Shown in pieces: positions 22,599-29,726 of a stretch of DNA of 46,526 nt. The stretch is taken from positions 1 to 46,526 of the forward strand of contig CAADVS010000032.1 in the NCBI GenBank assembly GCA_900752545.1, given 5' to 3'. The notes beneath the pieces were generated by a model. The model was not told the origin of the DNA. It saw nothing but the letters and a program-made list of their open reading frames with translations, and did not search any database. The DNA is from an uncultured Collinsella sp. GTDB taxonomy: Bacteria > Actinomycetota > Coriobacteriia > Coriobacteriales > Coriobacteriaceae. The translations under genes were made by a program, and so were the position numbers. Every line of letters begins with the position of its first letter. Position 1 is the first letter of the stretch.

Positions 22599-22627
22599 AA
22601 GCCTCCGGTAACGGAGGCTTTTCTTAT
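22599..22627 (+). terminator. Second terminator of the second tRNA-Arg unit
   Basis: AAGCCTCCG (22599-22607) pairs fully with CGGAGGCTT (22612-22620), GTAA-type loop, T-rich tail. Confidence 0.85.
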
Positions 22628-22704
22628 ATCGCGATGCGTCGAAGATCGCATCAAGTGGTCAAAATGAGTAAAAATCAAATTCAATAACTTTTTTTGAAAA
22701 ACGC

Positions 22705-22733
22705 TTGACCTTTATTCAGTCCATGTGCATAAT
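22705..22733 (+). promoter_or_regulatory. Promoter of the third tRNA-Arg
   Basis: TTGACC (22705-22710), a 17-base spacer, CATAAT (22728-22733), 12 bases before the tRNA. Very like the promoter of copy 2. Confidence 0.76.
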
Positions 22734-22745
22734 AATCAACAAGTC

Positions 22746-22822
22746 GCGGCGTTACCTCAGCTGGATAGAGGGTCTGACTACGAATCAGAACGTCATAGGT
22801 TCGAATCCTATACGCCGCACCA
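22746..22822 (+). tRNA. tRNA-Arg (ACG), copy 3
   Basis: Identical to copies 1 and 2 over 77 bases, with encoded CCA. Confidence 0.97.
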
Positions 22823-22833
22823 TTTGAGATTAA

Positions 22834-22861
22834 AGCTCCCGGCAACGGGGGCTTTTCTTTT
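22834..22861 (+). terminator. Terminator of tRNA-Arg copy 3
   Basis: AGCTCCCG-GCAA-CGGGGGCT followed by a T tract. The same sequence and its upstream flank recur after the element at 23024. Confidence 0.86.
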
Positions 22862-22876
22862 ACGTAAGCAATGCAT

Positions 22877-23012
22877 GGATTCGAACCTCGGTCGAGGCGC
22901 GGGCGTGAAGAAAACGCGGAGCGTTTTTAGCCCGCGGGCGAGCGCGCCGGCAGGCGGGGGAAGCCGGGGCGGGTCCGCGCAGCGGGTGCGCGGGAACCTA
23001 TACGCCGCCCCA
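22877..23012 (+). repeat. tRNA-tail element, third tRNA-Arg copy (degraded)
   Basis: Left end GGATTCGAACCT and the first half match copy 1. The second half differs at several positions, almost all to G or C (for example GCGGATCC to GCGGGTCC and GAATCC to GGAACC). The closing stem no longer pairs and the tail reads GCCCCA instead of GCACCA. Length is still 136. Confidence 0.82.
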
Positions 23013-23023
23013 TTTGAGATTAA

Positions 23024-23051
23024 AGCTCCCGGCAACGGGGGCTTTTCTTTT
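23024..23051 (+). terminator. Second terminator of the third tRNA-Arg unit
   Basis: Identical stem, loop and T tract to the terminator at 22834. Confidence 0.86.
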
Positions 23052-23119
23052 GCGCCAGCTTGAGTGCTTTCGTCCAAAGGGACGATTTCTTATCGACTCG
23101 TGTAAGATTCCGAGTAGAT

Positions 23120-23138
23120 GTCGCGACTTATTCGCGAC
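23120..23138. promoter_or_regulatory. Inverted repeat before the TPR-like gene
   Basis: GTCGCGA-CTTAT-TCGCGAC, a perfect 7-bp inverted repeat, lies 37 bases before the GTG start of the next gene and after a TAAGAT (23103-23108) that could be a -10. It resembles an operator, or a leader hairpin. Confidence 0.4.
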
Positions 23139-23175
23139 CACTCCTTCTTCAAGCGACCGATCAGGGTGATACTTC

Positions 23176-25617
23176 GTGGCAGAGCGTCCGACATACAAGC
23201 TCAGGTTTCTCGATCCCAAGAAGCGCTTTCCGGCGATGCCCGAGCAGCCCGCGGGGCGCTCGTATGGTGTTGTCTGGAAAGTCTTTGGCGAGGATCAGCA
23301 TGAATCTTGTTATGTCGTCGAATTCGTTGGCAAAAGCCATGTGTCGCTTTTGGGCTACGTAAGCGTTTCGGGTGAGGTGTACAAGGTGGACCGCCCCGTT
23401 AGCGAGGTTCCGCTGCCCAACGATCCCGACATGGAGCTGGTCCTTGACGAGTCGGATTCCAGTATTGGTGAGATTATGGTAAGGGAAGCCAACGGTGCAA
23501 TGCGTACGTGTGCGCAAACTGCCGGCTCTCCCGAAGGCCCCATGCGCGAGCAGTCCGACCACGAGACATGGAATTCGACCCGCGCCCTTCCTTACGGCGA
23601 GTTCATGGCCTCGATGTTCTTGCGCTACGTGATATTTGCCAACTCCGAAAGCGCTATTGCGAACACGGCGGGCGTCGACGGTCTCGATGCGGACATGCAA
23701 AACGTTGTCGACAAAATAAAGCTCGTAAAGTTGCCCGAGCCGGTCGAGGTGTTTTTGGGCTTTAACACGGCACCGCTACCTGACGCTATCGAGACGCTGC
23801 TCTACCGTGTCGACCATGCCGAGAATCCGAGCGGTATCGAGCGTTATGCCGCCGCCCTTATGAGCGAGGTCGACTTGCCCCGTCTGCGCACCATTGCCGC
23901 CAAGTCCGAAATGAGCCTGGCTCGCATTGATCGCTCAAAGCTTTTCTATCTCAATTTTGATCGTAGCCTGCTGGATCAGGACGAGATTGACATGCTGCTT
24001 GCCGTCGAGTGCCGTCTCAACCGCCTCTCCGGCATCCTTGAGCGCATCGGGGCCGGATTGGCCCCTGCGGCATCCGCGCCGAGCCTTGAGGGCTGCGCGC
24101 TCTTTGATGCGTGGCATATCGCCAAGACGACCAACGATGTTCCCCGACTGCTCGATACGGCCTCGAGCGATAACCCGTGGGGCAAACCGGGTACGGTGGC
24201 TTGCCAGCCGGGCGGTGAGTGGGATGTGCGTACCCGCTTCGCGCGTATCGTCGAGGCACTTAACGTGGTCACACGGCTCGACTATACCTATCGGGCAAAC
24301 GTTGCCGAGGGGATTATGCTCGTTCGGTTTGGGCAGTCTGTCGTGGATGCCATGCCGCAACGTGAATACGACGCTCAAGATGACGCCTGGCGCGAGCTGG
24401 ACGAGGACACGCGCGCGGTCTGGGCTGCGGAACACGATGCGCGCGTGGCACTCACGCTTGCGGCAGCGTGTTTTGCCGCGGGCACCTGCATCACGCGCTG
24501 CTATGTGCAGATTGCTGCTCCCGACAGTGAGCAGGGCGAGCACGTTGTCGCAACGTATTTCTTTGGGCGCGCGGCCTATCTGGCCGATTGCGTGCCTGTT
24601 GCCAAGAATCTTGAGAGCATGGACATGGACGATATGCCGTGCAAGCGTGTGCTTGAGGCGTATGAGTCAACCGCTCCGGAGACGATTGAGCCTGCGGAGG
24701 TTCATGCTCGTCCGCGTGATGACCATCGCACGCTTCCGCCGGCGCTGCGCGATTTGCTGCTTGCCGATACGGCTGACGAGTTGGAGGTCATGGAAGAGGA
24801 CGACGACCCATACGTGGCCCGTGTTGTTGAATTGCGCGAGCAGGCAAAAGTCGACCGTACAGGTGCTTTTGAAGGCTTTTCCCGTCTTGTTGAGGAGTTG
24901 GAGGCTAAGTGCGCCGTCGCCGAGCTTTTGGCGACAGGTCCGGTTCAAACGCAGTTTTGCGATAACCAGCTGGTGCGCATGGTGCTACCGGTGTTGGAAG
25001 AAGATCGCTCTGTGCGAATCCTCCGTGCGCCCGATGCGCTGTACTTTGCCCAGCACGAGATCTGTAGCTTCTACGCCGAGCAAGAGGACTTTGAACGAGC
25101 GCTGCCCGAGGTGCGCCATCTTTACGATCTGGCGCGCTCGTCCATGCAATCGCACTTTGCGCTCATCAACGTGCTTGCGCGTCTGGAGCGCTTTGACGAG
25201 ATTATCGAGGTGGCACGCCACGGCCTACGTATTGCCAGCGATCGTTCTGCAATCGGCTATCTGTTCTATCGCTTGGCGTTTGCCTATTGGAACTGCGATC
25301 AGCTCGACCTGGCGCTGGCTTGTTACCGTCTGGTGCCGCGCGGTGAGGAATCGGGCAGCAGCGCGCTGGAAGAAATGCAGGGCCTTATGAACGAGATGGG
25401 CGTCAGCGAGCCTCCGACGTTCGAGGAAGCGGTCGAGACCATCCGCAAGGCTGGACTCGAGCTGCCGCCAGTGTCCGCCGTGACGAATCAGCTTGCAGAT
25501 GCCGCTGTTCAACTGGTCGACAACGGCTTCTTTTTCCTGGCACGCGGTTGCATCTTCCAAATGTGGCGCACCATGGGCAACGACGAGCTCGGCTCCCTCA
25601 ACCGCTCGCTGGGGTAG
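23176..25617 (+). CDS. Large TPR-like protein of unknown function, 813 residues
   Basis: I do not recognise a full-length family. The N-terminal part (about 1-120) is beta-rich (YKLRFLDPKKRFPAMP, VSLLGYVSVSGEVYKV). The middle (120-550) is mainly helical and acidic. The C-terminal third has helix-turn-helix pairs of TPR type: EQEDFERALPEVRHLYDLAR, HFALINVLARLERFDEIIEV, SAIGYLFYRLAFAYWNCDQL and a final helical region. No signal peptide or membrane segment is visible, so it is probably cytoplasmic and may act as a scaffold. GTG 23176 has AGGGTGA upstream. It stands alone between tRNA loci. Its base composition is like its neighbours. Confidence 0.72.
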   Translation: MAERPTYKLRFLDPKKRFPAMPEQPAGRSYGVVWKVFGEDQHESCYVVEFVGKSHVSLLGYVSVSGEVYKVDRPVSEVPLPNDPDMELVLDESDSSIGEIMVREANGAMRTCAQTAGSPEGPMREQSDHETWNSTRALPYGEFMASMFLRYVIFANSESAIANTAGVDGLDADMQNVVDKIKLVKLPEPVEVFLGFNTAPLPDAIETLLYRVDHAENPSGIERYAAALMSEVDLPRLRTIAAKSEMSLARIDRSKLFYLNFDRSLLDQDEIDMLLAVECRLNRLSGILERIGAGLAPAASAPSLEGCALFDAWHIAKTTNDVPRLLDTASSDNPWGKPGTVACQPGGEWDVRTRFARIVEALNVVTRLDYTYRANVAEGIMLVRFGQSVVDAMPQREYDAQDDAWRELDEDTRAVWAAEHDARVALTLAAACFAAGTCITRCYVQIAAPDSEQGEHVVATYFFGRAAYLADCVPVAKNLESMDMDDMPCKRVLEAYESTAPETIEPAEVHARPRDDHRTLPPALRDLLLADTADELEVMEEDDDPYVARVVELREQAKVDRTGAFEGFSRLVEELEAKCAVAELLATGPVQTQFCDNQLVRMVLPVLEEDRSVRILRAPDALYFAQHEICSFYAEQEDFERALPEVRHLYDLARSSMQSHFALINVLARLERFDEIIEVARHGLRIASDRSAIGYLFYRLAFAYWNCDQLDLALACYRLVPRGEESGSSALEEMQGLMNEMGVSEPPTFEEAVETIRKAGLELPPVSAVTNQLADAAVQLVDNGFFFLARGCIFQMWRTMGNDELGSLNRSLG

Positions 25618-25709
25618 GCGAAGCCTCCAAGGAGGAAAGGATGCTAGGCAATTAGAAAATTTCCTCTTGCCCATCCTTGGCTGTTTGGTTACTATAGAAC
25701 GGCTGTTAC

Positions 25710-25800
25710 GGAGAGCTGACCGAGAGGCCGAAGGTGCTCGCCTGCTAAGCGAGTATGCCCCAAAAGGGCATCTGGGGTTCGAATCCCCAGCTCTCCGCCA
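25710..25800 (+). tRNA. tRNA-Ser (GCT)
   Basis: A 91-base type II tRNA: acceptor GGAGAGC/GCTCTCC, anticodon stem CTCGC/GCGAG with loop CTGCTAA giving GCT, long variable arm (TGCCCCAAAAGGGCA), T-loop TTCGAAT, encoded CCA. A TATAGA at 25693-25698 is a likely -10. Confidence 0.97.
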
Positions 25801-25815
25801 GTTTAACTTTAAAGA

Positions 25816-25842
25816 AGGGTCCCATCGGGGGCCCTTTTTTAT
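25816..25842 (+). terminator. Terminator of tRNA-Ser
   Basis: AGGGTCCC / GGGGCCCT with an ATCG loop and six T. Confidence 0.88.
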
Positions 25843-25857
25843 TATCGAGAAAGGGCG

Positions 25858-25991
25858 CTGGGGATTCGAACCCGAGAGGGCACGGGCGTTAAGCAAACGC
25901 GAAAGCGTTTGTAGCCCGTGGGCGAAAAGCCGCCAGGCTTTGAAGCCGGAGGGCATGCGTAGCATGCCCGGACATCCCCAGCTCTCCGCCA
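25858..25991 (+). repeat. tRNA-tail element, tRNA-Ser copy
   Basis: Left end CTGGGGATTCGAACCC is the reverse complement of 16 bases spanning the tRNA-Ser T-arm; right end ATCCCCAGCTCTCCGCCA is a direct copy of the tRNA tail. The ends close by an 8-bp stem (CTGGGGAT/ATCCCCAG). The core has the same plan as in the Leu and Arg copies but different bases: CCC-GAGA-GGG, CACGGGC/GCCCGTG around CAAACGC-GAAA-GCGTTTG, AAAGCC-GCCA-GGCTTT, conserved GAAGCCGG, and GGGCATGC-GTA-GCATGCCC, then CGGA. Confidence 0.87.
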
Positions 25992-26006
25992 GTATGAATT
26001 GAAAGA

Positions 26007-26032
26007 AGGGTCCCATTTGGGGCCCTTTTTTT
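26007..26032 (+). terminator. Second terminator of the tRNA-Ser unit
   Basis: AGGGTCCC-ATTT-GGGGCCCT and a run of T, matching the one at 25816 except in the loop. Confidence 0.87.
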
Positions 26033-26049
26033 AATTAGGAGAATGTTAA

Positions 26050-26065
26050 CTGGGGATTCGAACCC
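26050..26065 (+). repeat. Truncated tRNA-tail element (left end only)
   Basis: CTGGGGATTCGAACCC repeats the left end of the preceding element exactly; the similarity stops after about 17 bases. As at the Arg locus, this is the start of a lost next unit. Confidence 0.7.
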
Positions 26066-26066
26066 T

Positions 26067-26097
26067 CAAAAAATGAGGCGCCCCGTTGGACGCCTCC
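26067..26097 (-). terminator. Terminator of dacA (minus strand)
   Basis: On the minus strand, GGAGGCGTCC and GGGGCGCCTC pair around AAC, then ATTTTTTG. It lies 28 bases after the dacA stop. Confidence 0.83.
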
Positions 26098-26124
26098 TTT
26101 CAGCGAGTGTATTGTTCTTCGATC

Positions 26125-27465
26125 TTACATCTCGGGCGCCTTGGCGACGGTCTCGCTTTCTGCCGTGAGTGGGCGGTTGTCGATGCGGCGGCCCAGGCGG
26201 TCGAGCTTCACAAGGAGCCACTCAATGGGATTCGGCCCTGCCCCTTCCTCGTCGGCAACCAGGTCCATGACGGCGATCTTGGTGCCGTCCTGCTTGAGCG
26301 TAACGCTGCCCACCTTGTCGCCCACATGCACCGTGCCCGAAAGATCGTCGTGGCTAACCTTTTCGGTCACCTCGCCGGCAAGGGAAAACACGGTCGCTTG
26401 CGCCGTAGGATCGGCGAGTGTGGCGTCGATCGTCTTATCCGTCCAGTCGGTTTGGCCAATGCGCGCCATAAGCGGGTTGCCGTTGGCGGTCTTTTCCTGC
26501 GTGTTGGCGATCGCGACCGTCACCTTGTGACCGTAGTACCAATTGGCAAGGGTTGCGGTATCGGTAAAGCGCTGGTCGGTGGTGGTGGAGTTCAAAACGA
26601 CGGTGTAGGTCTCGTCACCATCGCGGTTGTAGGCACTCGTAAAGCAATAGCCTGCATCGTCGGTGGTGCCGGTCTTGCCACCGATGTTGCCATCTTGGCC
26701 CAGCAAATAGTTATGCGTGTCCATGGAATGCGAATGGTCGGTGCCGTCGGCGCCCGTGACCTCGATCCAGGAATCCTCGCTCGCTACGACCTCGCGGATC
26801 GTGTCGTTTTTCATGGCCTCCTGCATCATCAGCGCTACGTCGTGTGCGGTTGAGTGCATATCGCCAGCCCACTCATCAAAGTCCAGACCATGCGGGTTTT
26901 CAAAAAGCGTACCGGTGCAGCCGAGCTTCTTAGCGCGCTCGTTCATGGCCTTCACAAATGTGGCCTCGGCGTCTTTGGTCTTAGGGTCGATCTTCTTGCC
27001 CACATATTCGGCGAGCACGATGGCGGCGTCGTTGCCCGAGGGAATCATCAGGCCGCGCAGTGCCTGCTCCACGGTAAGCTCGTCGCCTTCGAGCAAGCCG
27101 GCGGTCGAATTACCCACGGTGGCCGCGGCGTTGCTCACTGTGACCTTCTCGTCCATCTTGCAATTCTCGACGGTTAGGATTGCGGTCATGACCTTGGTGA
27201 TCGAGGCAATCTTGACCTGCTCATCGGCGTCGCGGGCATAGTAGACGGTGCCGTCTTTGCCCATGACGAGGGCATTGGTCGCATCGATATCGGGCAGGTT
27301 TTCGGCCGTGATACCGCGCACATCGGCGGTTTTGCCGCAAACATTGTCGGTCGTGAGCACTTGGGCGCCGGCGACGGTGGGCACGCCAGCGGCAAGGGCG
27401 ATAGCGCAGACAAAGCCGGCGGCAAGCTGGGCTGAGCGCTTTGCAAAAGAGGTGAGGGACTTCAC
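26125..27465 (-). CDS. dacA: D-alanyl-D-alanine carboxypeptidase (PBP5/DacA family)
   Basis: This low-molecular-mass penicillin-binding protein trims the terminal D-Ala from peptidoglycan stem peptides outside the membrane. From GTG at 27465 the 446-residue protein has a signal peptide (KSLTSFAKRSAQLA, hydrophobic 13-30, AGA cleavage near 32-34), then the three serine-transferase motifs: SITK (S88-K91), SGN (143-145) and KTG (264-266), and a C-terminal beta domain with a basic, amphipathic end (EWLLVKLDRLGRRIDNR) typical for membrane attachment. The start is not strongly supported by a ribosome-binding site; a longer frame to 27576 covers the likely promoter (TATACT on the minus strand near 27505) and is improbable. 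It is divergent from the VanRS-like pair. Confidence 0.92.
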   Translation of the reverse strand: MKSLTSFAKRSAQLAAGFVCAIALAAGVPTVAGAQVLTTDNVCGKTADVRGITAENLPDIDATNALVMGKDGTVYYARDADEQVKIASITKVMTAILTVENCKMDEKVTVSNAAATVGNSTAGLLEGDELTVEQALRGLMIPSGNDAAIVLAEYVGKKIDPKTKDAEATFVKAMNERAKKLGCTGTLFENPHGLDFDEWAGDMHSTAHDVALMMQEAMKNDTIREVVASEDSWIEVTGADGTDHSHSMDTHNYLLGQDGNIGGKTGTTDDAGYCFTSAYNRDGDETYTVVLNSTTTDQRFTDTATLANWYYGHKVTVAIANTQEKTANGNPLMARIGQTDWTDKTIDATLADPTAQATVFSLAGEVTEKVSHDDLSGTVHVGDKVGSVTLKQDGTKIAVMDLVADEEGAGPNPIEWLLVKLDRLGRRIDNRPLTAESETVAKAPEM

Positions 27466-27662
27466 GGATTTCGCTTTCGACGGGATGGTCTCTTCTGAAA
27501 CTAGAGTATATCGTTTGCCGGCGTCGGCGATCATCGCGTGCGTGCGTGACCCACATCCGCGCCCGAACGGGCACAAGGGTGCTTAAGGCCGACTTAATCA
27601 CCCACGCTTGTTGTGTGTGACGGGCGCCCCCTCGGGCATAATGGAGCGCGAGAGGAGCACGC

Positions 27663-28358
27663 ATGAACGAGCGCATACTGGTAGTTGATGACGAGAAGGC
27701 CATTGCCGACCTAGTGGGCATCTACCTTACAAAAGAAGGCTTTGACGTCCAGATTGCCTATAGCGGGGCCGATGCTGCCAAGGCAATCTTGGAGCAGGAG
27801 TTCGATCTGGCGCTGCTGGATGTCATGCTGCCCGATATCGATGGGTTTGAGCTGCTGCGTACGATCCGTTCCAGCCATACCTATCCTGTGATCATGCTGA
27901 CGGCGCGCGATGCCCAGCAAGACAAGATCGAGGGCCTTTCGCTTGGCGCGGACGATTACGTGGTTAAGCCGTTTCGTCCGCTGGAGCTCGTCGCGCGCGT
28001 GCACGCTCAGCTTCGCCGCTACACCAGCTACGGTAGCCGTGCACAGGCGGCCGAGTCGCCGACCATTCAGCTCGACGGCTTGGAGATCAACCGCGACGCT
28101 CGTTCCGTGACGGTGGACGGTGCACCGGTACGCCTCACACCCACCGAGTATTCAATCTTGCTGTATCTGGTCGAGCATCGCGGCAGCGTGGTGGCCGTGG
28201 AGGACCTGTTCCGTGCGGTGTGGAACGAGGATTTTATGCCCGGCTCCAACAATACGGTGATGGTGCACATTCGCCACTTGCGCGAAAAGATTGGCGACGA
28301 CGCACAAAAGCCGCGCTTTATCAAAAACGTCTGGGGCGTCGGCTACATAATCGAATAA
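27663..28358 (+). CDS. OmpR-family response regulator, VanR-like
   Basis: A DNA-binding response regulator of 231 residues. The receiver domain has the acidic pocket (VVDDEK), phosphoacceptor D53 (LLDVMLPD), Thr in MLTAR and Lys in VVKPF. The winged-helix C-terminus (LTPTEYSILLYLVEHRG, NEDFMPGSNNTVMVHIRHLREKIGDD, VWGVGYIIE) resembles VanR closely. GAGAGGAG precedes the start. It is followed 26 bases later by a histidine kinase and is divergent from the carboxypeptidase gene, so cell-wall control is likely but inferred. Confidence 0.88.
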   Translation: MNERILVVDDEKAIADLVGIYLTKEGFDVQIAYSGADAAKAILEQEFDLALLDVMLPDIDGFELLRTIRSSHTYPVIMLTARDAQQDKIEGLSLGADDYVVKPFRPLELVARVHAQLRRYTSYGSRAQAAESPTIQLDGLEINRDARSVTVDGAPVRLTPTEYSILLYLVEHRGSVVAVEDLFRAVWNEDFMPGSNNTVMVHIRHLREKIGDDAQKPRFIKNVWGVGYIIE

Positions 28359-28384
28359 CGCTTTTCGCTTGTGAGGATCTTGAT

Positions 28385-29623
28385 ATGACAAAAGACGATA
28401 GACAAGCGTTCGAGGTGCCCGATCGGCTCTTTGAATACGTGAGGTCGGTCGTCGACAACCGCGCGCTTGCAACGGTGCTGCTCTTTTTGCTGAGCCTGCT
28501 GCTGATTGGCATCGACAACATCGCTGGAATCTTGGCGGTGCTGCTTGTCGGCTTTTTGCTGATCGATCGATTTGAGATCGTGCGCCGCTGCATGGTGATT
28601 GGCGGCGCCGCGTGGGCCATGACGTTGGCGATTGGCGCCATGGCGCTCGGCGGCATCGAAGGGCCGGTGCTGTTCGATGCCGGCTTTGTATTCAACATGC
28701 TTGGCTTTGTGCTGGCGCTTGCCGCGTGCGTGCTGTTCTTGTGCGGCCGCGCCCTGTACTACCAGGGCTACGAACAGGGCGAGCAGCATGCCGATTGTGT
28801 GCTGGCCGCTCGTATTCAAGATCGCCTGATCGATCACCCCGACACCTGGGACAACATTGACGGCGACTTCTTGGAGGTCGAGGGCGCCCTTAACCGCGTG
28901 CGTGACCGTGAGCGCAAGGTGCAGCAAGCTCTGCGTGACGAGTCGCATCGCAAGGACGATTTGGTCACGTACTTGGCACATGACCTACGCACCCCGCTTG
29001 CCAGTGTGGTGGGCTATCTTTCGCTGCTGCAAGAGGCTCCTGAGCTGCCGGTTGAGCAACGTGCGCACTTTACGGGCGTGGCTCTCGACAAGGCACACCG
29101 GCTCGATGCACTCATCGAAGAGTTCTTCGATATCACGCGCTTTGACTTCCACGATATCGTGCTCACGCGCGGCTATGTTGATCTGGGGTTGCTGCTGGCT
29201 CAGGTGGCTGACGAGTTCTATCCCATCCTCAACGAGCAGCATAAGGAAGCCCAAGTTGATATTCGCGAGGACCTGACGGTGCTCGTGGATGGCGACAAGA
29301 TGGCTCGCGTGTTCAACAACATCATGAAAAACGCCGTTGCCTATAGCTATGAGGGCTCGACCATCACGATCGAGGCCAGACGCCGGGACGGCGGTGGCGT
29401 GCGCGTGCGCTTTATCAATCAGGGCGATCCCATCCCTGAGGCAAAGCTCAAGGTGATCTTTGAGAAGTTCTATCGCCTGGATGCGGCGCGTGCGACCAAT
29501 CGCGGCGGCGCTGGACTGGGGCTTGCCATCGCCAAGGAGATCGTATGCGCGCACGGCGGTACCGTTGCATGTGAATCGACGCCCGAACACACGATATTCA
29601 CCATCGAGCTGCCCGCCGCATAG
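28385..29623 (+). CDS. Sensor histidine kinase, VanS-like
   Basis: A 412-residue sensor kinase. The N-terminal half has about four membrane segments (residues 28-55, 56-70, 76-100, 103-130), with almost no extracellular loop, so it probably senses within the membrane. Then comes the HisKA domain with the phospho-acceptor H199 in LAHDLRTPLASVVGYL and an HATPase domain (NNIMKNAVAYSY, FEKFYRLDAARATNRGG, GLGLAIAKEI). The gap to the response regulator gene is 26 bases; GAGGA lies 8 bases before ATG 28385. Confidence 0.87.
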   Translation: MTKDDRQAFEVPDRLFEYVRSVVDNRALATVLLFLLSLLLIGIDNIAGILAVLLVGFLLIDRFEIVRRCMVIGGAAWAMTLAIGAMALGGIEGPVLFDAGFVFNMLGFVLALAACVLFLCGRALYYQGYEQGEQHADCVLAARIQDRLIDHPDTWDNIDGDFLEVEGALNRVRDRERKVQQALRDESHRKDDLVTYLAHDLRTPLASVVGYLSLLQEAPELPVEQRAHFTGVALDKAHRLDALIEEFFDITRFDFHDIVLTRGYVDLGLLLAQVADEFYPILNEQHKEAQVDIREDLTVLVDGDKMARVFNNIMKNAVAYSYEGSTITIEARRRDGGGVRVRFINQGDPIPEAKLKVIFEKFYRLDAARATNRGGAGLGLAIAKEIVCAHGGTVACESTPEHTIFTIELPAA

Positions 29624-29726
29624 CCAGTGTGCCCTTACAAACACTTGACAATGCGCTCACGTGCATATGAGCCGCGATTCCTACTATCGATACTGCTGAA
29701 TTGATATCGATGTGGAGGTATGCGGT

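Noticed and set aside
22725..23077. Frames of about 90-110 residues on both strands around tRNA-Arg copy 3
   Set aside because: They are translations of tRNA and tail-element sequence.
21890..25991. An integrative element using tRNA 3' ends as attachment sites
   Set aside because: Duplicated tRNA tails are typical for integration, but no integrase, excisionase or phage gene lies here. The duplications enclose only the 100-base core, and each tRNA has its own.
25493..26002. A 169-residue plus-strand frame over tRNA-Ser
   Set aside because: It overlaps the end of the TPR-like gene and reads through the tRNA and its element.
26086..26853. A 255-residue plus-strand frame
   Set aside because: It is antisense to dacA, which has SxxK, SGN and KTG motifs in order.
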